Below are positions 56,425 through 64,000 of a DNA stretch of 64,000 nt, piece by piece. Origin of the DNA: Micromonosporaceae bacterium KJ-029 (GTDB taxonomy: Bacteria > Actinomycetota > Actinomycetes > Mycobacteriales > Micromonosporaceae); the NCBI GenBank assembly GCA_005402585.1, contig BIFP01000071.1, positions 62,001 through 126,000 of the forward strand. The letters run 5' to 3'. The translations under genes and the position numbers were made by a program. The number at the start of each line of letters is the position of its first letter. Positions within the stretch are counted from its first letter, which is position 1. The notes under the pieces were generated by a model. It was given only the letters and a program-made list of their open reading frames with translations. It was not told the origin of the DNA and made no database searches.

Positions 56425-56438
56425 GGTAAGCGCTGTCC
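56425..56438. promoter_or_regulatory. LacI-family operator (site 2)
   Basis: GGTAAGCGCTGTCC differs at one position from the reverse complement of site 3 (GGTAAGCGCTTTCC). Two such near-identical sites with an AGCGCT centre in one intergenic space are strong evidence for a LacI-type regulator. Confidence 0.6.
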
Positions 56439-56806
56439 GGTCAAGTTCTGATCGGCCATGCCGCTGACTGCCGCGGTAGACGACATGCTGACCGTCTCGC
56501 GGGTGGCGTTTGTTCAACCGCGGGAGCCTGGTGGCCGAGGTTGGCCGGCTGGTGGTGCTGGCATTGTCCGCGTCCCGGGCTGGGTCGACGCGGCCGGGTC
56601 CGCCTCGCCCCGGCGGCCCACCCCCTGCCGGGGCTGGCGCGGTGATCCAGGGGACCCCACTCCGGACGGCCCGCGGCCACGCCCCCGAGGCTCAGATATA
56701 TCCGCGACTATCGATTAACGGGCAGGGTCTGGGCGTCCGAGATCCGCCGTACGTGATCGAGGCTAGACGGCCGTGAGCTTCTGGGATACCTTGTGCCGGC
56801 TGACAC
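56439..56806. other. 368-bp leader/promoter region of the LacI-regulated locus
   Basis: This lies between operator sites 2 and 3 and has no frame with family character. The promoter for the secreted-protein gene should be here or in the last 60 bases; I could not choose a pair of hexamers. Confidence 0.4.
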
Positions 56807-56820
56807 GGAAAGCGCTTACC
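56807..56820. promoter_or_regulatory. LacI-family operator (site 3) at the ribosome-binding site
   Basis: GGAAAGCGCTTACC is a palindrome around AGCGCT with complementary flanks (GGAA/TACC in part). It ends directly before the AAGGAGG ribosome-binding site and 16 bases before the ATG at 56837, a position in which a bound repressor would block expression. Confidence 0.65.
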
Positions 56821-56836
56821 AAGGAGGTAGGACGCG

Positions 56837-59131
56837 ATGAACCACCACCTCAGAAGGGTCCTGACCTATTTAGCCGCCGCAGGCTTGCTGTCTCTGGCTG
56901 TTCCGGGCAACGCTCAAGCGGAGCAGGCCGCTGAAACGGGCACATTGACGGTGCGCGTATCGGGCACAGGCGGAGGACTGCGAACCGCGATTGACGCTGC
57001 TGGCGCCGACTACGCCGACGTCCACGGCCTGGTAGTCGACGGCGGCATATTGAACAGTACCGACAGCCGTTTCATCAATCAGAGTCTCACGGCGCTCACC
57101 GACCTCGCGGTCGTCGGATCGGCGGACTTCGCCGACTCGACGGTGCCGACGAGCGCGTTCAGTGGAAACACTTCGCTCAAGCATGTGAAGCTGGACAACA
57201 CGACCGTCATCGGGTCGAGGGCGTTCTACGATGTCGGCACACTCGTCACGGTTGAGATGCCGAAGGTGACCGTACTGAACGGCCTGGCGTTCAACAACAA
57301 CGTGGCGTTGGAGAGCGCGTACCTGCCGCGATTGAAATCGATCGACAACAGGGCGTTCTACAACGCGGTGTCGTTGTCGTCGCTGACGCTCGGGGAGGAG
57401 CCACCCGAGCTGCTGGGGCAGGGGAACTGGTTCCTCTATGCGACCGGCTTGACCGTCTACGTCCCGGTGGAGTCGGCACTCGAGGTCTACCGCACACACA
57501 CCTATTTCCAGCAGTACCGGATCAGGCTGATCGGAGACGATTCCAGCAGCCCGGATGATCCCGCTGCGCCCAACACTCCGGAGATCTGTGGCGAGTACTG
57601 CGGTCGGATCGGCGGAACCGACAGCGTCCGGTACCGCGAGCGGGAGTACTTCCGAGGCGACTACAAGGTCAGCCTCAACCTCTACAGCTTCAACCTCAAC
57701 ATCAACGCCTGGTTGAACAATCGGCAGGACACCCCACAGCTCGACACGCTGGCATCGATCCGGTGGGCGGCCGAGGCGGGCTTCGATGCCGTCGACGTCA
57801 CCGCGTACTACATTCCTGGGTACAGCAACACCGAGATGCCCACGCTGCCGGACGCTGAGATCAAGGCCTACGCCCGCCAGATCCGGCAGTTGGCCGCGCA
57901 GTTGGGCATCGAGATCAGCGGCACTGGGTACCAGAACAACTTCGCCAATCCCAGCGCCGACCGGCGTGCCCTCGACGTTGAGCGCGGGAAGTACTGGATC
58001 GATGTCGCGGCCGAGATGGGCGCTCCGGTGATTCGGGTGTTCTCCGGACCGGTGCCGACCGACATCAACAGCCTCGGGTGGGAAACGGTCGCCCGAGAGC
58101 GGATCGTCCCCGCCATGCGCCAGCTGGCGGAGTACGGTGCCACCAAGGGAGTCCAGATCGGTCTCCAGAACCACGGGGACATGACCGCGACGGCAGGTCA
58201 GACCATCCAGCTGCTGAAGTGGATCGACCACGACAACGTCGGAATCGTGAACGACACCGGCTACTACCGGCCGTTCCGCTACACGACCGGCCTGGACTAC
58301 GACTGGTACGCCGACATCGCCGAGGTCCTTCCGTACTCGAACAACTTCCAGGTGAAGAAGCGGCCGGCGGGCGCCGAGACCAACACGACGATGGACCTGG
58401 ACAAGCTGTTCACCGACGTGCGGTACAGCGACTATCGCGGCTACATTCCGGTGGAGCTGTTGTGGGTCCGGGATGAGCCGGGTTACCCGCGTGATCTTCC
58501 GGAACCGCCCTACGAGCAGGTCAGCGCGTTCCTCGGTGCTGTGAAGGCCTCGCTGGACCGCACGAAGGACCGCAGCGAGGTCGCGGGATTCACTGACCTG
58601 ACGTACGTCGACGGCAGGTTGTCCGGCACGGCATTCGCGGATGTGGCCGCCCCGGACGTCGAGATCCGCGTCCACGACTCCAACGGCGAGGTCATCCGGT
58701 CTCTCAGCGCCACTCTTGTCGAAGCGTCGACGCCTGAGGGAAGGCACCAGTACAAGTTCGATGGCATCATCGGTGACCATGGCGAAGTCAGGCTGCTCGG
58801 GCCGCTAGGGTCCGCCATTGTCGAGTCCGCCTATCGCTCGATCGAGATGACTCGAACGGACGACGGCAAGGGTACCGCCGCCATTCGGCAGATGCTGGAC
58901 TTCTATGTCTCGGCGGGCGAGGTCGGTGGTCCGCTGGTGCCCCAACTCTCGAACACGCTCGACAGCGCGAGTCACCATCTGGCCAAGGGCTCGAAGGAGC
59001 AGGCGGCAAAGCGCATGCAGGACTTCGTGCGGCATCTGGAGAAGCCCGCGATGGACGGGCATGTCACGGCTGCGGCCCGGCAGGACCTGAAGGCTGCTGC
59101 ACAGGCGCTCATCGAGGCGTGGACGAAGTAA
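56837..59131 (+). CDS. secreted protein: leucine-rich repeats, TIM-barrel isomerase-like and FIMAH domains, 764 aa
   Basis: AAGGAGG lies 10 bases before the ATG. A signal peptide occupies 1-28 (YLAAAGLLSLAVPGNAQA). Residues about 95-235 are BspA-like leucine-rich repeats: LKHVKLDNTTVIGSRAFYDV, LVTVEMPKVTVLNGLAFNNN and LESAYLPRLKSIDNRAFYNA. Residues about 270-570 form a xylose-isomerase/AP-endonuclease-2-like barrel: YKVSLNLYSFNLNINAWLNN, AAEAGFDAVDVTAYYIPGYS, AEMGAPVIRVFSGP, GVQIGLQNHGDMTATAGQTI, VGIVNDTGYYRPF and YIPVELLW, with metal-ligand-like Glu, Asp, His. The last about 80 residues form a FIMAH-type helical domain (GGPLVPQLSNTLDSASHHLA). A cytoplasm-type sugar isomerase barrel with a secretion signal is unusual. 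The gene is under a LacI operator and precedes a lyase-like gene, so a role in breakdown of an extracellular polysaccharide is inferred. Confidence 0.8.
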   Translation: MNHHLRRVLTYLAAAGLLSLAVPGNAQAEQAAETGTLTVRVSGTGGGLRTAIDAAGADYADVHGLVVDGGILNSTDSRFINQSLTALTDLAVVGSADFADSTVPTSAFSGNTSLKHVKLDNTTVIGSRAFYDVGTLVTVEMPKVTVLNGLAFNNNVALESAYLPRLKSIDNRAFYNAVSLSSLTLGEEPPELLGQGNWFLYATGLTVYVPVESALEVYRTHTYFQQYRIRLIGDDSSSPDDPAAPNTPEICGEYCGRIGGTDSVRYREREYFRGDYKVSLNLYSFNLNINAWLNNRQDTPQLDTLASIRWAAEAGFDAVDVTAYYIPGYSNTEMPTLPDAEIKAYARQIRQLAAQLGIEISGTGYQNNFANPSADRRALDVERGKYWIDVAAEMGAPVIRVFSGPVPTDINSLGWETVARERIVPAMRQLAEYGATKGVQIGLQNHGDMTATAGQTIQLLKWIDHDNVGIVNDTGYYRPFRYTTGLDYDWYADIAEVLPYSNNFQVKKRPAGAETNTTMDLDKLFTDVRYSDYRGYIPVELLWVRDEPGYPRDLPEPPYEQVSAFLGAVKASLDRTKDRSEVAGFTDLTYVDGRLSGTAFADVAAPDVEIRVHDSNGEVIRSLSATLVEASTPEGRHQYKFDGIIGDHGEVRLLGPLGSAIVESAYRSIEMTRTDDGKGTAAIRQMLDFYVSAGEVGGPLVPQLSNTLDSASHHLAKGSKEQAAKRMQDFVRHLEKPAMDGHVTAAARQDLKAAAQALIEAWTK

Positions 59132-59139
59132 CACACACC

Positions 59140-59184
59140 CGGCCCTTCCCCGTGTCACGTTCACCGCGGCACGGGGAAGGGCCG
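59140..59184 (+). terminator. 15-bp perfect hairpin after the LRR/TIM-barrel gene
   Basis: CGGCCCTTCCCCGTG at 59140-59154 is exactly complementary to 59170-59184, with a 15-base loop, 9 bases after the stop codon. The next gene has its own ribosome-binding site 90 bases further, so partial read-through is possible. Confidence 0.8.
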
Positions 59185-59283
59185 TAGCCGTTTCGGCAAC
59201 CGGCCTTGGCCAATCCTGCTCTCGTCACCCGGCGGCGCTCGCCAGGCCGCTGCGAACAAGCAATCGCTTCGGAGGAGCAGCCC

Positions 59284-62200
59284 ATGAGAATCTTCGGAAA
59301 ACGTACGCTGACCGGCAGCGTCCTGGCGCTGGTCTGTTCACTGGTCTCGACTCTGGCCCCGGCGAACGGCTACGCGGCCGAACCCGCCGACCCGCCCTAC
59401 ACGGTCCCCGTGGACGTGGCGCTGGGCGCGCCGAGCGAGAACATCAAGGTGAGTTCGATCCGCTCCGGCTCCACGCCGGAGGCCGTGTTCCGGCAAGGAA
59501 CGGGACAATACTGGGACGTCGACAGGTCCCAGTCGACCGCCAGCGCGATGGCGGCGGGGAAGAATCGGTTCTGGGCCGCCGTCGACCTTGGCGAGGAGAA
59601 GGACTTCTCGCAGTTCGTGGTTGCCTTCCAGACGAACTTCACCGAACTCAAGGAGCGAGTGTCGGAGTATCGGGTGGAGTACACCAATGACACCGGCAAG
59701 TGGAACGAGCTGTCCACGACCCGCACGGAGGGTGCGGCGGGACTGGAGGACTACCGGCCGCCGAGGGACTGGACCGTCGCGGCGCGGCAGGACACCGCCG
59801 ACCTGGTGGACGGCAACGGTAACAAGACGATGGTGCACACGATGGCGGCGCCGGTCAAAGCCAGGTACGTCATGTTGACCGGCGAGATGAAGCTGAACGC
59901 AAACTTCATCCGAATCTTCAACTTCATGGTTCTCACCAGAGTGGTGGCGGAGCCGCCGCCGGATCCGAACTTCCCGACCGAGAACCTCGCCGACATCGTT
60001 CCCGACCACCCGGGATTGAGCCTGACGATAGGGCGACCGGCCCTGGTCGAGCTGCGCGGGCCGATGCCCAGGTTCAACGTCCTCGCCCGCAAGCGGACAA
60101 CGATCGGTGGTGTGATCAGGAATCCGCTCGGCGAGACTGTGCATGTAGTTCCCCAACGGAGTGTCGACGAGGGTGCTCAGTTCGTGGTCGCCCCGAGTGT
60201 GACCGCCGACAGCGGCGGTACCTACGTCGCGGAGTTCCGAATCGGTGACGGCGACAGGTGGTACTTCGACACCTACTACTTCACGGCGGTGCCCGGGGCT
60301 GATGCCTACGGTGAGCACAACCCCTATCCGGCTGTTCGGGTGGGTGGAGACGGCCGGCTCGTCTACACCCCGGACTACAGGGGCAATCGCGTTGTGGACT
60401 ACTCCAACGTCGGCTACCGGGGCGGAGGAGTGGCGATACCCAACGTGCCGGTCAAGATGATCCTGGAGCCGATCGACGGTGAGGGGGATGATTATCAGCG
60501 CATCCAGCAGGCGATCGACACCCTCAGTCAACTGAAGCCCGACGAGGACGGGTTCCGGGGAGCCCTCCTGCTCAAGGCAGGAACGTATCGGACCAGTCGG
60601 ACCCTCGAGGTCGGTGCGAGTGGAGTCGTCATCAAGGGGGAGGGGCCGGGAACGGTCGACCAGACCGCGCCACCGATAACGCCTGACAACTGGTACGACT
60701 ACGCCCAATCGGAGGAGCCCGAGCCGGCGGTCACGAAGCTGGTCGCGACGTGGAGATCGACGACGTACGACAAGAGCACGCCGGTGATCAACATCGCGGG
60801 CAGCTCGTCCTCGACGACAGGGGCGTCGGCGAGAGTGGTTGACCAGTATGTCCCCGCCGGTTCCCACACCATCCGGCTGGAGAACACCGCCGGCCTCCGA
60901 CCCGGAGACACCGTGGTGGTGAACAAGGCCGTGAACCGGGCGTGGGTGCACGATCTCTACATGGACGTGATCACCGACTACCCGGGCGGGCTCTCCGCGA
61001 ACCAGTGGTCGGATGATCTCTCCTACTGGGACAGCCTGAACCAGGAGCGGACGATCAAGGCGGTGGACCAGGCAGCATCCGTGATCACGCTTGAGGAGCC
61101 GTTGGTCGACGCGCTCGACATGAAGTACGGGACCGCCACCGTCCGCAAGGTCACACCGACCGGACGGATCCAGGGCGTAGGTGTGGAGAACCTCCAGTTG
61201 ATCTCACGGTTCGACAAGTCCGTCACCGGGACGAGCACGGCCTTCGGGAGCACCTACAAGCAGTACGAGGATGAGCTCCACGCGCAGGTTGGTGTGAAGT
61301 TCTCGCAGGCCGAGAACGTTTGGGTGAGGAACTACACCACCTACCACATCGACGTGGGCGTACTGGTCAACAACGGCGTGAGGTGGTTGACCGTCCAGGA
61401 CGCCAACGTTGTGGAGTTCGTGAGCAAGGCGACCGCCGGCGAACGTCGGTACGGCATCTCAATCTCGGGCGGCACCGGCGTCCTCGTGCAACGGGCCTTC
61501 GCCCGGTACGCCCGGCATGCCTACGTCCTCCAGTCGAGGGTCACCGGCCCATACGTGTTCCACGATTCGACGGCGCTGTACAACATGGATGCCAGCGAAC
61601 CCCACCTGAGATGGTCCGCGGGCGGTCTTTTCGACAAGATGAATGCTCGAATCTACGTGCAGAACAGATGGAGCAACGGCACCGCGCACGGCTGGGCGGG
61701 TGTCAACTACACCCTGTGGAACAATCGCGGCCCGTACATGGTCAGCCAGCCGCCGCTGGCGCCGAACTACCTGTTCGGGCAGTCTGCGGACTCTCCGAGG
61801 GTGCCGTTCATCATGGAGAACGTCGACCCGGGATACGTGCCGAACTTCCCGGCATACGAGTACAGCAACGGAGTCGCCGTCGAGCCCGACAGCCTGTTCC
61901 TGCATCAGCTGGCTGACCGGTTGGGTGCCGAGGCGGTGCAGAACATCAGATCGACGACCGTGCCGGACTATATCGATGAGTCGGATACGGTGGACACGAG
62001 GATTCCGAAACTGACCGGGATACATCTGGATGGCGATGTCATTCCAGGCTTCGACCCGGAGGTGACCCGGTATGCCGTCCCGGTTCCGCTAGATCATGAC
62101 GCGCTGCCGATCCTGACCGCGACCGGCGAAGAGGGCTCGCAGGTATCGATCTTGGAGCCTGACGACCCCGACACTGAGCCGTACGTGATCACGGTTGATG

Positions 62201-63219
62201 CGGGCACCGACATCAACGGCCGCTATACCGTCAAGTACGAGATCGTGCCGAAGCATCAGCGGGTGACGGCGAGCAACGGGACCGGCACCGTCGGGAACCT
62301 GATCGACGGAAGCAAGGACACCGTATGGGATGTGTCCTCGAGTACCGGAGCGTGGGCCCGCTTCTATCTCGGCGACACACCGAAAGCGGTCGACCGCGTG
62401 ACGATCGGCTTTGCCAAGAACACTCAGAGCAGAAGGCAATACTACTTCGACATCGACGTATCCATGGACGGCGTGACGTGGCACAGGGTGATCAACCCCA
62501 AGTGGCAACTCGACAACCTGGGGCACGGCCACGTCATGAGCCACCAGGTCCTCCCGGGCACGGAGACGTCACTCGATGACGTAGAGGAGTTTCTGTTCGA
62601 AGCCCCGGTCGAGGCGAGGCTCGTCCGCATAACGGGCTACGGCAGCCGGGACGGCACGGGCACCGGGACCTCGACCTCCAACCGCTACTTCTCGGTCGAC
62701 ATCGGCGGCGCCGAATTCGACGACGCCATGACGGTTGTGCCCGTCGACTCCCGCACCTTCGCGGGCGTGGCCCCCGCGCTGCCGACAGAGGTCACCGTTC
62801 TGGGTCGGGACGGCTCGAGATCGAACGTAGCGGTGCGGTGGGACCTTGTTGAACCGGGCCGACTCGAGTCTCCTGGCAGGCTCACCGTCGGTGGACACGT
62901 CGATGGTGTGTCGCTGCGGGCGTTGGCACGCATTACGGTGATGACGCCCCCGAGCACCGAGGCCATCCACGAGTTGCTTGAAAGATACAGCTCGTCGGGG
63001 GACCTGGGCGGCCCGCTGCTCGCGCAGTTACGCAACGCGCTGGCAAGCGCCGAGCACCATTCAGACAGAGGGGCGTCGGACCACGCCGTCAAACACATGC
63101 GGGCATTCCTGCGGCACTTGAACAATCCGCCGATGCAACAGCATGCGTCAGAGGCGTCCAGATCGACGTTGGCCGCGAAGGCGGAGGAGTTGATCGGCTT
63201 CTGGTCGAACGGTAGGTAA
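59284..63219 (+). CDS. secreted multi-domain pectate-lyase-like beta-helix protein with F5/8-type and FIMAH domains, 1311 aa
   Basis: GGAGGA lies 9 bases before the ATG; a signal peptide spans about 1-33 (VLALVCSLVSTLAPANGYAA). Residues about 38-225 are an F5/8-type C-like domain, with RFWAAVDLGEEKDFSQFVVA and KARYVMLTGEMK. At about 395-800 is a right-handed beta-helix typical of the pectate-lyase superfamily (DDYQRIQQAID, LLLKAGTYRTSRTLEVGASG, VVIKGEGPGT). A cadherin-like strand domain follows (about 905-995; ITGIH-type LTGIHLDGDVIPGFDPEVTR), then a second F5/8-type domain (about 995-1155), an Ig-like Big_4-like domain (about 1160-1230), and a FIMAH domain (about 1232-1311; GGPLLAQLRNALASAEHH). 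Polysaccharide lyase or hydrolase activity is likely but the catalytic residues are not identified. It shares its terminal domain with the upstream gene. Confidence 0.85.
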   Translation: MRIFGKRTLTGSVLALVCSLVSTLAPANGYAAEPADPPYTVPVDVALGAPSENIKVSSIRSGSTPEAVFRQGTGQYWDVDRSQSTASAMAAGKNRFWAAVDLGEEKDFSQFVVAFQTNFTELKERVSEYRVEYTNDTGKWNELSTTRTEGAAGLEDYRPPRDWTVAARQDTADLVDGNGNKTMVHTMAAPVKARYVMLTGEMKLNANFIRIFNFMVLTRVVAEPPPDPNFPTENLADIVPDHPGLSLTIGRPALVELRGPMPRFNVLARKRTTIGGVIRNPLGETVHVVPQRSVDEGAQFVVAPSVTADSGGTYVAEFRIGDGDRWYFDTYYFTAVPGADAYGEHNPYPAVRVGGDGRLVYTPDYRGNRVVDYSNVGYRGGGVAIPNVPVKMILEPIDGEGDDYQRIQQAIDTLSQLKPDEDGFRGALLLKAGTYRTSRTLEVGASGVVIKGEGPGTVDQTAPPITPDNWYDYAQSEEPEPAVTKLVATWRSTTYDKSTPVINIAGSSSSTTGASARVVDQYVPAGSHTIRLENTAGLRPGDTVVVNKAVNRAWVHDLYMDVITDYPGGLSANQWSDDLSYWDSLNQERTIKAVDQAASVITLEEPLVDALDMKYGTATVRKVTPTGRIQGVGVENLQLISRFDKSVTGTSTAFGSTYKQYEDELHAQVGVKFSQAENVWVRNYTTYHIDVGVLVNNGVRWLTVQDANVVEFVSKATAGERRYGISISGGTGVLVQRAFARYARHAYVLQSRVTGPYVFHDSTALYNMDASEPHLRWSAGGLFDKMNARIYVQNRWSNGTAHGWAGVNYTLWNNRGPYMVSQPPLAPNYLFGQSADSPRVPFIMENVDPGYVPNFPAYEYSNGVAVEPDSLFLHQLADRLGAEAVQNIRSTTVPDYIDESDTVDTRIPKLTGIHLDGDVIPGFDPEVTRYAVPVPLDHDALPILTATGEEGSQVSILEPDDPDTEPYVITVDAGTDINGRYTVKYEIVPKHQRVTASNGTGTVGNLIDGSKDTVWDVSSSTGAWARFYLGDTPKAVDRVTIGFAKNTQSRRQYYFDIDVSMDGVTWHRVINPKWQLDNLGHGHVMSHQVLPGTETSLDDVEEFLFEAPVEARLVRITGYGSRDGTGTGTSTSNRYFSVDIGGAEFDDAMTVVPVDSRTFAGVAPALPTEVTVLGRDGSRSNVAVRWDLVEPGRLESPGRLTVGGHVDGVSLRALARITVMTPPSTEAIHELLERYSSSGDLGGPLLAQLRNALASAEHHSDRGASDHAVKHMRAFLRHLNNPPMQQHASEASRSTLAAKAEELIGFWSNGR

Positions 63220-63233
63220 CCTCCGGCATCCAG

Positions 63234-63270
63234 CGCTCGGTCGCCGCGGCACTGTCGCGGCGACCGAGCG
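63234..63270. terminator. 15-bp perfect hairpin between convergent genes
   Basis: CGCTCGGTCGCCGCG at 63234-63248 is exactly complementary to 63256-63270 with a 7-base loop, 15 bases after the stop of the lyase-like gene. The convergent enolase-superfamily gene ends at 63411, so the hairpin mainly serves the rightward strand. Confidence 0.85.
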
Positions 63271-63410
63271 TGCGTCCTCACCGGCACAGGCCGCAGTGGG
63301 TGCCGTGGCGATGATGCGCAGCGTGGGCCAGGGGCAGGCGCTCGTCGGCGAAGAAGGACGCTGTGGCGCCGGATGCGGGGTAGCGAACCGCACCCGCCCC
63401 GGGACCGGCC

Positions 63411-64000
63411 CTAGCGGTTCAGCACGTCGACGGCAAGTTCTCGTACGACCGCCTCGTCGACGTCCACGCCCAGGCCGGGCCCGGTCGGCACCTGGGCAAT
63501 GCCGTCGATGATGTCGACAGTGGCTCCGGTGGCGTACGACGACTTCAGGAACTGGCGTCCGTTGAGATCCACCGGGGTGTCGATCCCGAACGCGGCGAAC
63601 AGATGCAGCGAAGCGGCGAGACCGAGGTCGGAGTCGGTGAGCCCCGAGCCCATCAGGCGTACCCCGCTGTCCTCGGCCATCTGGCACAGCCGGCGCGACA
63701 GGGTCAGCCCGCCGCTGCGCTGCACCTTGGCGATCGCCACGTCCACCGCTTCCAGCTTGATGAAGGTGGCCAGGTCACTCGGGTGGCGGAGGCTCTCATC
63801 GAGCGCTACGGGCACGGGTGAAGCCTCCCGCAGCCGGCGCAGCCCGGCGACGTCGTTGGCCGGCAGCGGCTGCTCGAACGCGGTCACCCCCAACTCGGCC
63901 ATGTTCCGCGCCATCCGCAGCGCGGCATCCACGGTGTACCCCTGGTTCGCGTCGACCCACAGGGGAGCGTCCGGGGCCGCCTCACGGACCGCGCGCACCA
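63411..64000 (-). CDS. mandelate racemase/muconate lactonizing enzyme family protein, C-terminal part (cut by window end)
   Basis: Only the last about 196 residues are inside the window; the N-terminal capping domain lies beyond 64000. The barrel shows the three metal ligands of the enolase superfamily in order: Asp in LWVDANQGYTVDAAL, Glu in VTAFEQPLPANDVAGL and Asp in PVALDESLRHPS. The following strand has the expected lysine in DVAIAKVQRSGGL, the position of the second base in the muconate-lactonizing subgroup. The end of the protein reads GPGLGVDVDEAVVREL. Such enzymes epimerise or dehydrate acid sugars or related acids. Next to the LacI-regulated lyase-like genes, a sugar-acid dehydratase or epimerase is a reasonable inference. 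It is convergent with those genes. Confidence 0.85.
   Translation of the reverse strand, partial: VRAVREAAPDAPLWVDANQGYTVDAALRMARNMAELGVTAFEQPLPANDVAGLRRLREASPVPVALDESLRHPSDLATFIKLEAVDVAIAKVQRSGGLTLSRRLCQMAEDSGVRLMGSGLTDSDLGLAASLHLFAAFGIDTPVDLNGRQFLKSSYATGATVDIIDGIAQVPTGPGLGVDVDEAVVRELAVDVLNR

Overview
The window is 64 kb of very GC-rich, densely coding DNA with many GTG starts, ATGA/GTGA start-stop overlaps and actinobacterial families (ECF sigma factors, SARP remnant, MbtH, MMPL, FIMAH and F5/8-type secreted proteins). It reads as a filamentous actinomycete chromosome, plausibly Micromonosporaceae, although no rRNA or other marker gene is present to prove the genus. I saw no tRNA, rRNA, CRISPR array or intact transposase.

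Region 1 (1-10.2 kb) is accessory and partly decayed. It holds a small conserved protein, a DUF1963-like protein, a frameshifted IS6 transposase N-terminus joined to the C-terminus of a membrane protein, an ECF sigma factor fused to a membrane-spanning tail next to a secreted three-repeat protein, a carboxymuconolactone decarboxylase-like gene followed by a wrecked sigJ, fragments of a methyltransferase and of a SARP regulator, an ankyrin protein, an intact methyltransferase and a DUF3050 protein.

Region 2 (10.2-28.4 kb) is biosynthetic cluster A. A fatty acyl-AMP ligase (20138-21778) faces a single ACP-KS-AT-DH-KR-ACP polyketide synthase module (14482-20061). It is followed by an acyl-CoA dehydrogenase fused to an AurF-type diiron N-oxygenase (21806-24214). 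To the left lie a class III aminotransferase, a thioester-reductase-like SDR and two SRPBCC proteins plus an enoyl-CoA hydratase; to the right an MMPL exporter and a second AMP-dependent ligase. Read together: activate a fatty acid, desaturate it, extend it once with malonate to an unsaturated thioester, release it reductively to an aldehyde, transaminate it to an amine, then N-oxygenate it. The product class is inferred, not shown.

Region 3 (28.4-32.6 kb) is a spacer with two membrane proteins and a Sel1-repeat protein. The Sel1 gene sits between 50-bp inverted repeats, and the small membrane protein is flanked by paired copies of a 14-bp motif.

Region 4 (32.8-52.8 kb) is cluster B, a hybrid NRPS/PKS system built on two operons that diverge at 41.3-41.6 kb. 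Leftward: methyltransferase, fused E1 alpha/beta dehydrogenase, E2 acyltransferase, a C-T-E-like protein, and an MbtH-adenylation fusion. Rightward: C-T, MFS transporter, KS-AT-T, and a LanB-type glutamylation-domain protein. A convergent C-A-T protein closes the cluster, but its A domain has lost the catalytic motifs. The MbtH-A protein is the only intact adenylation domain seen, so it probably charges several carrier domains in trans. The LanB-type protein has no precursor peptide or elimination domain beside it.

Region 5 (52.9-64 kb) carries a MmcQ/YjbR protein, a membrane protein coupled to a YtrA-type GntR regulator, and a LacI-regulated carbohydrate locus: the LacI repressor, AGCGCT-core operators, two large secreted proteins that share a C-terminal FIMAH domain, and the end of an enolase-superfamily gene that runs off the window.
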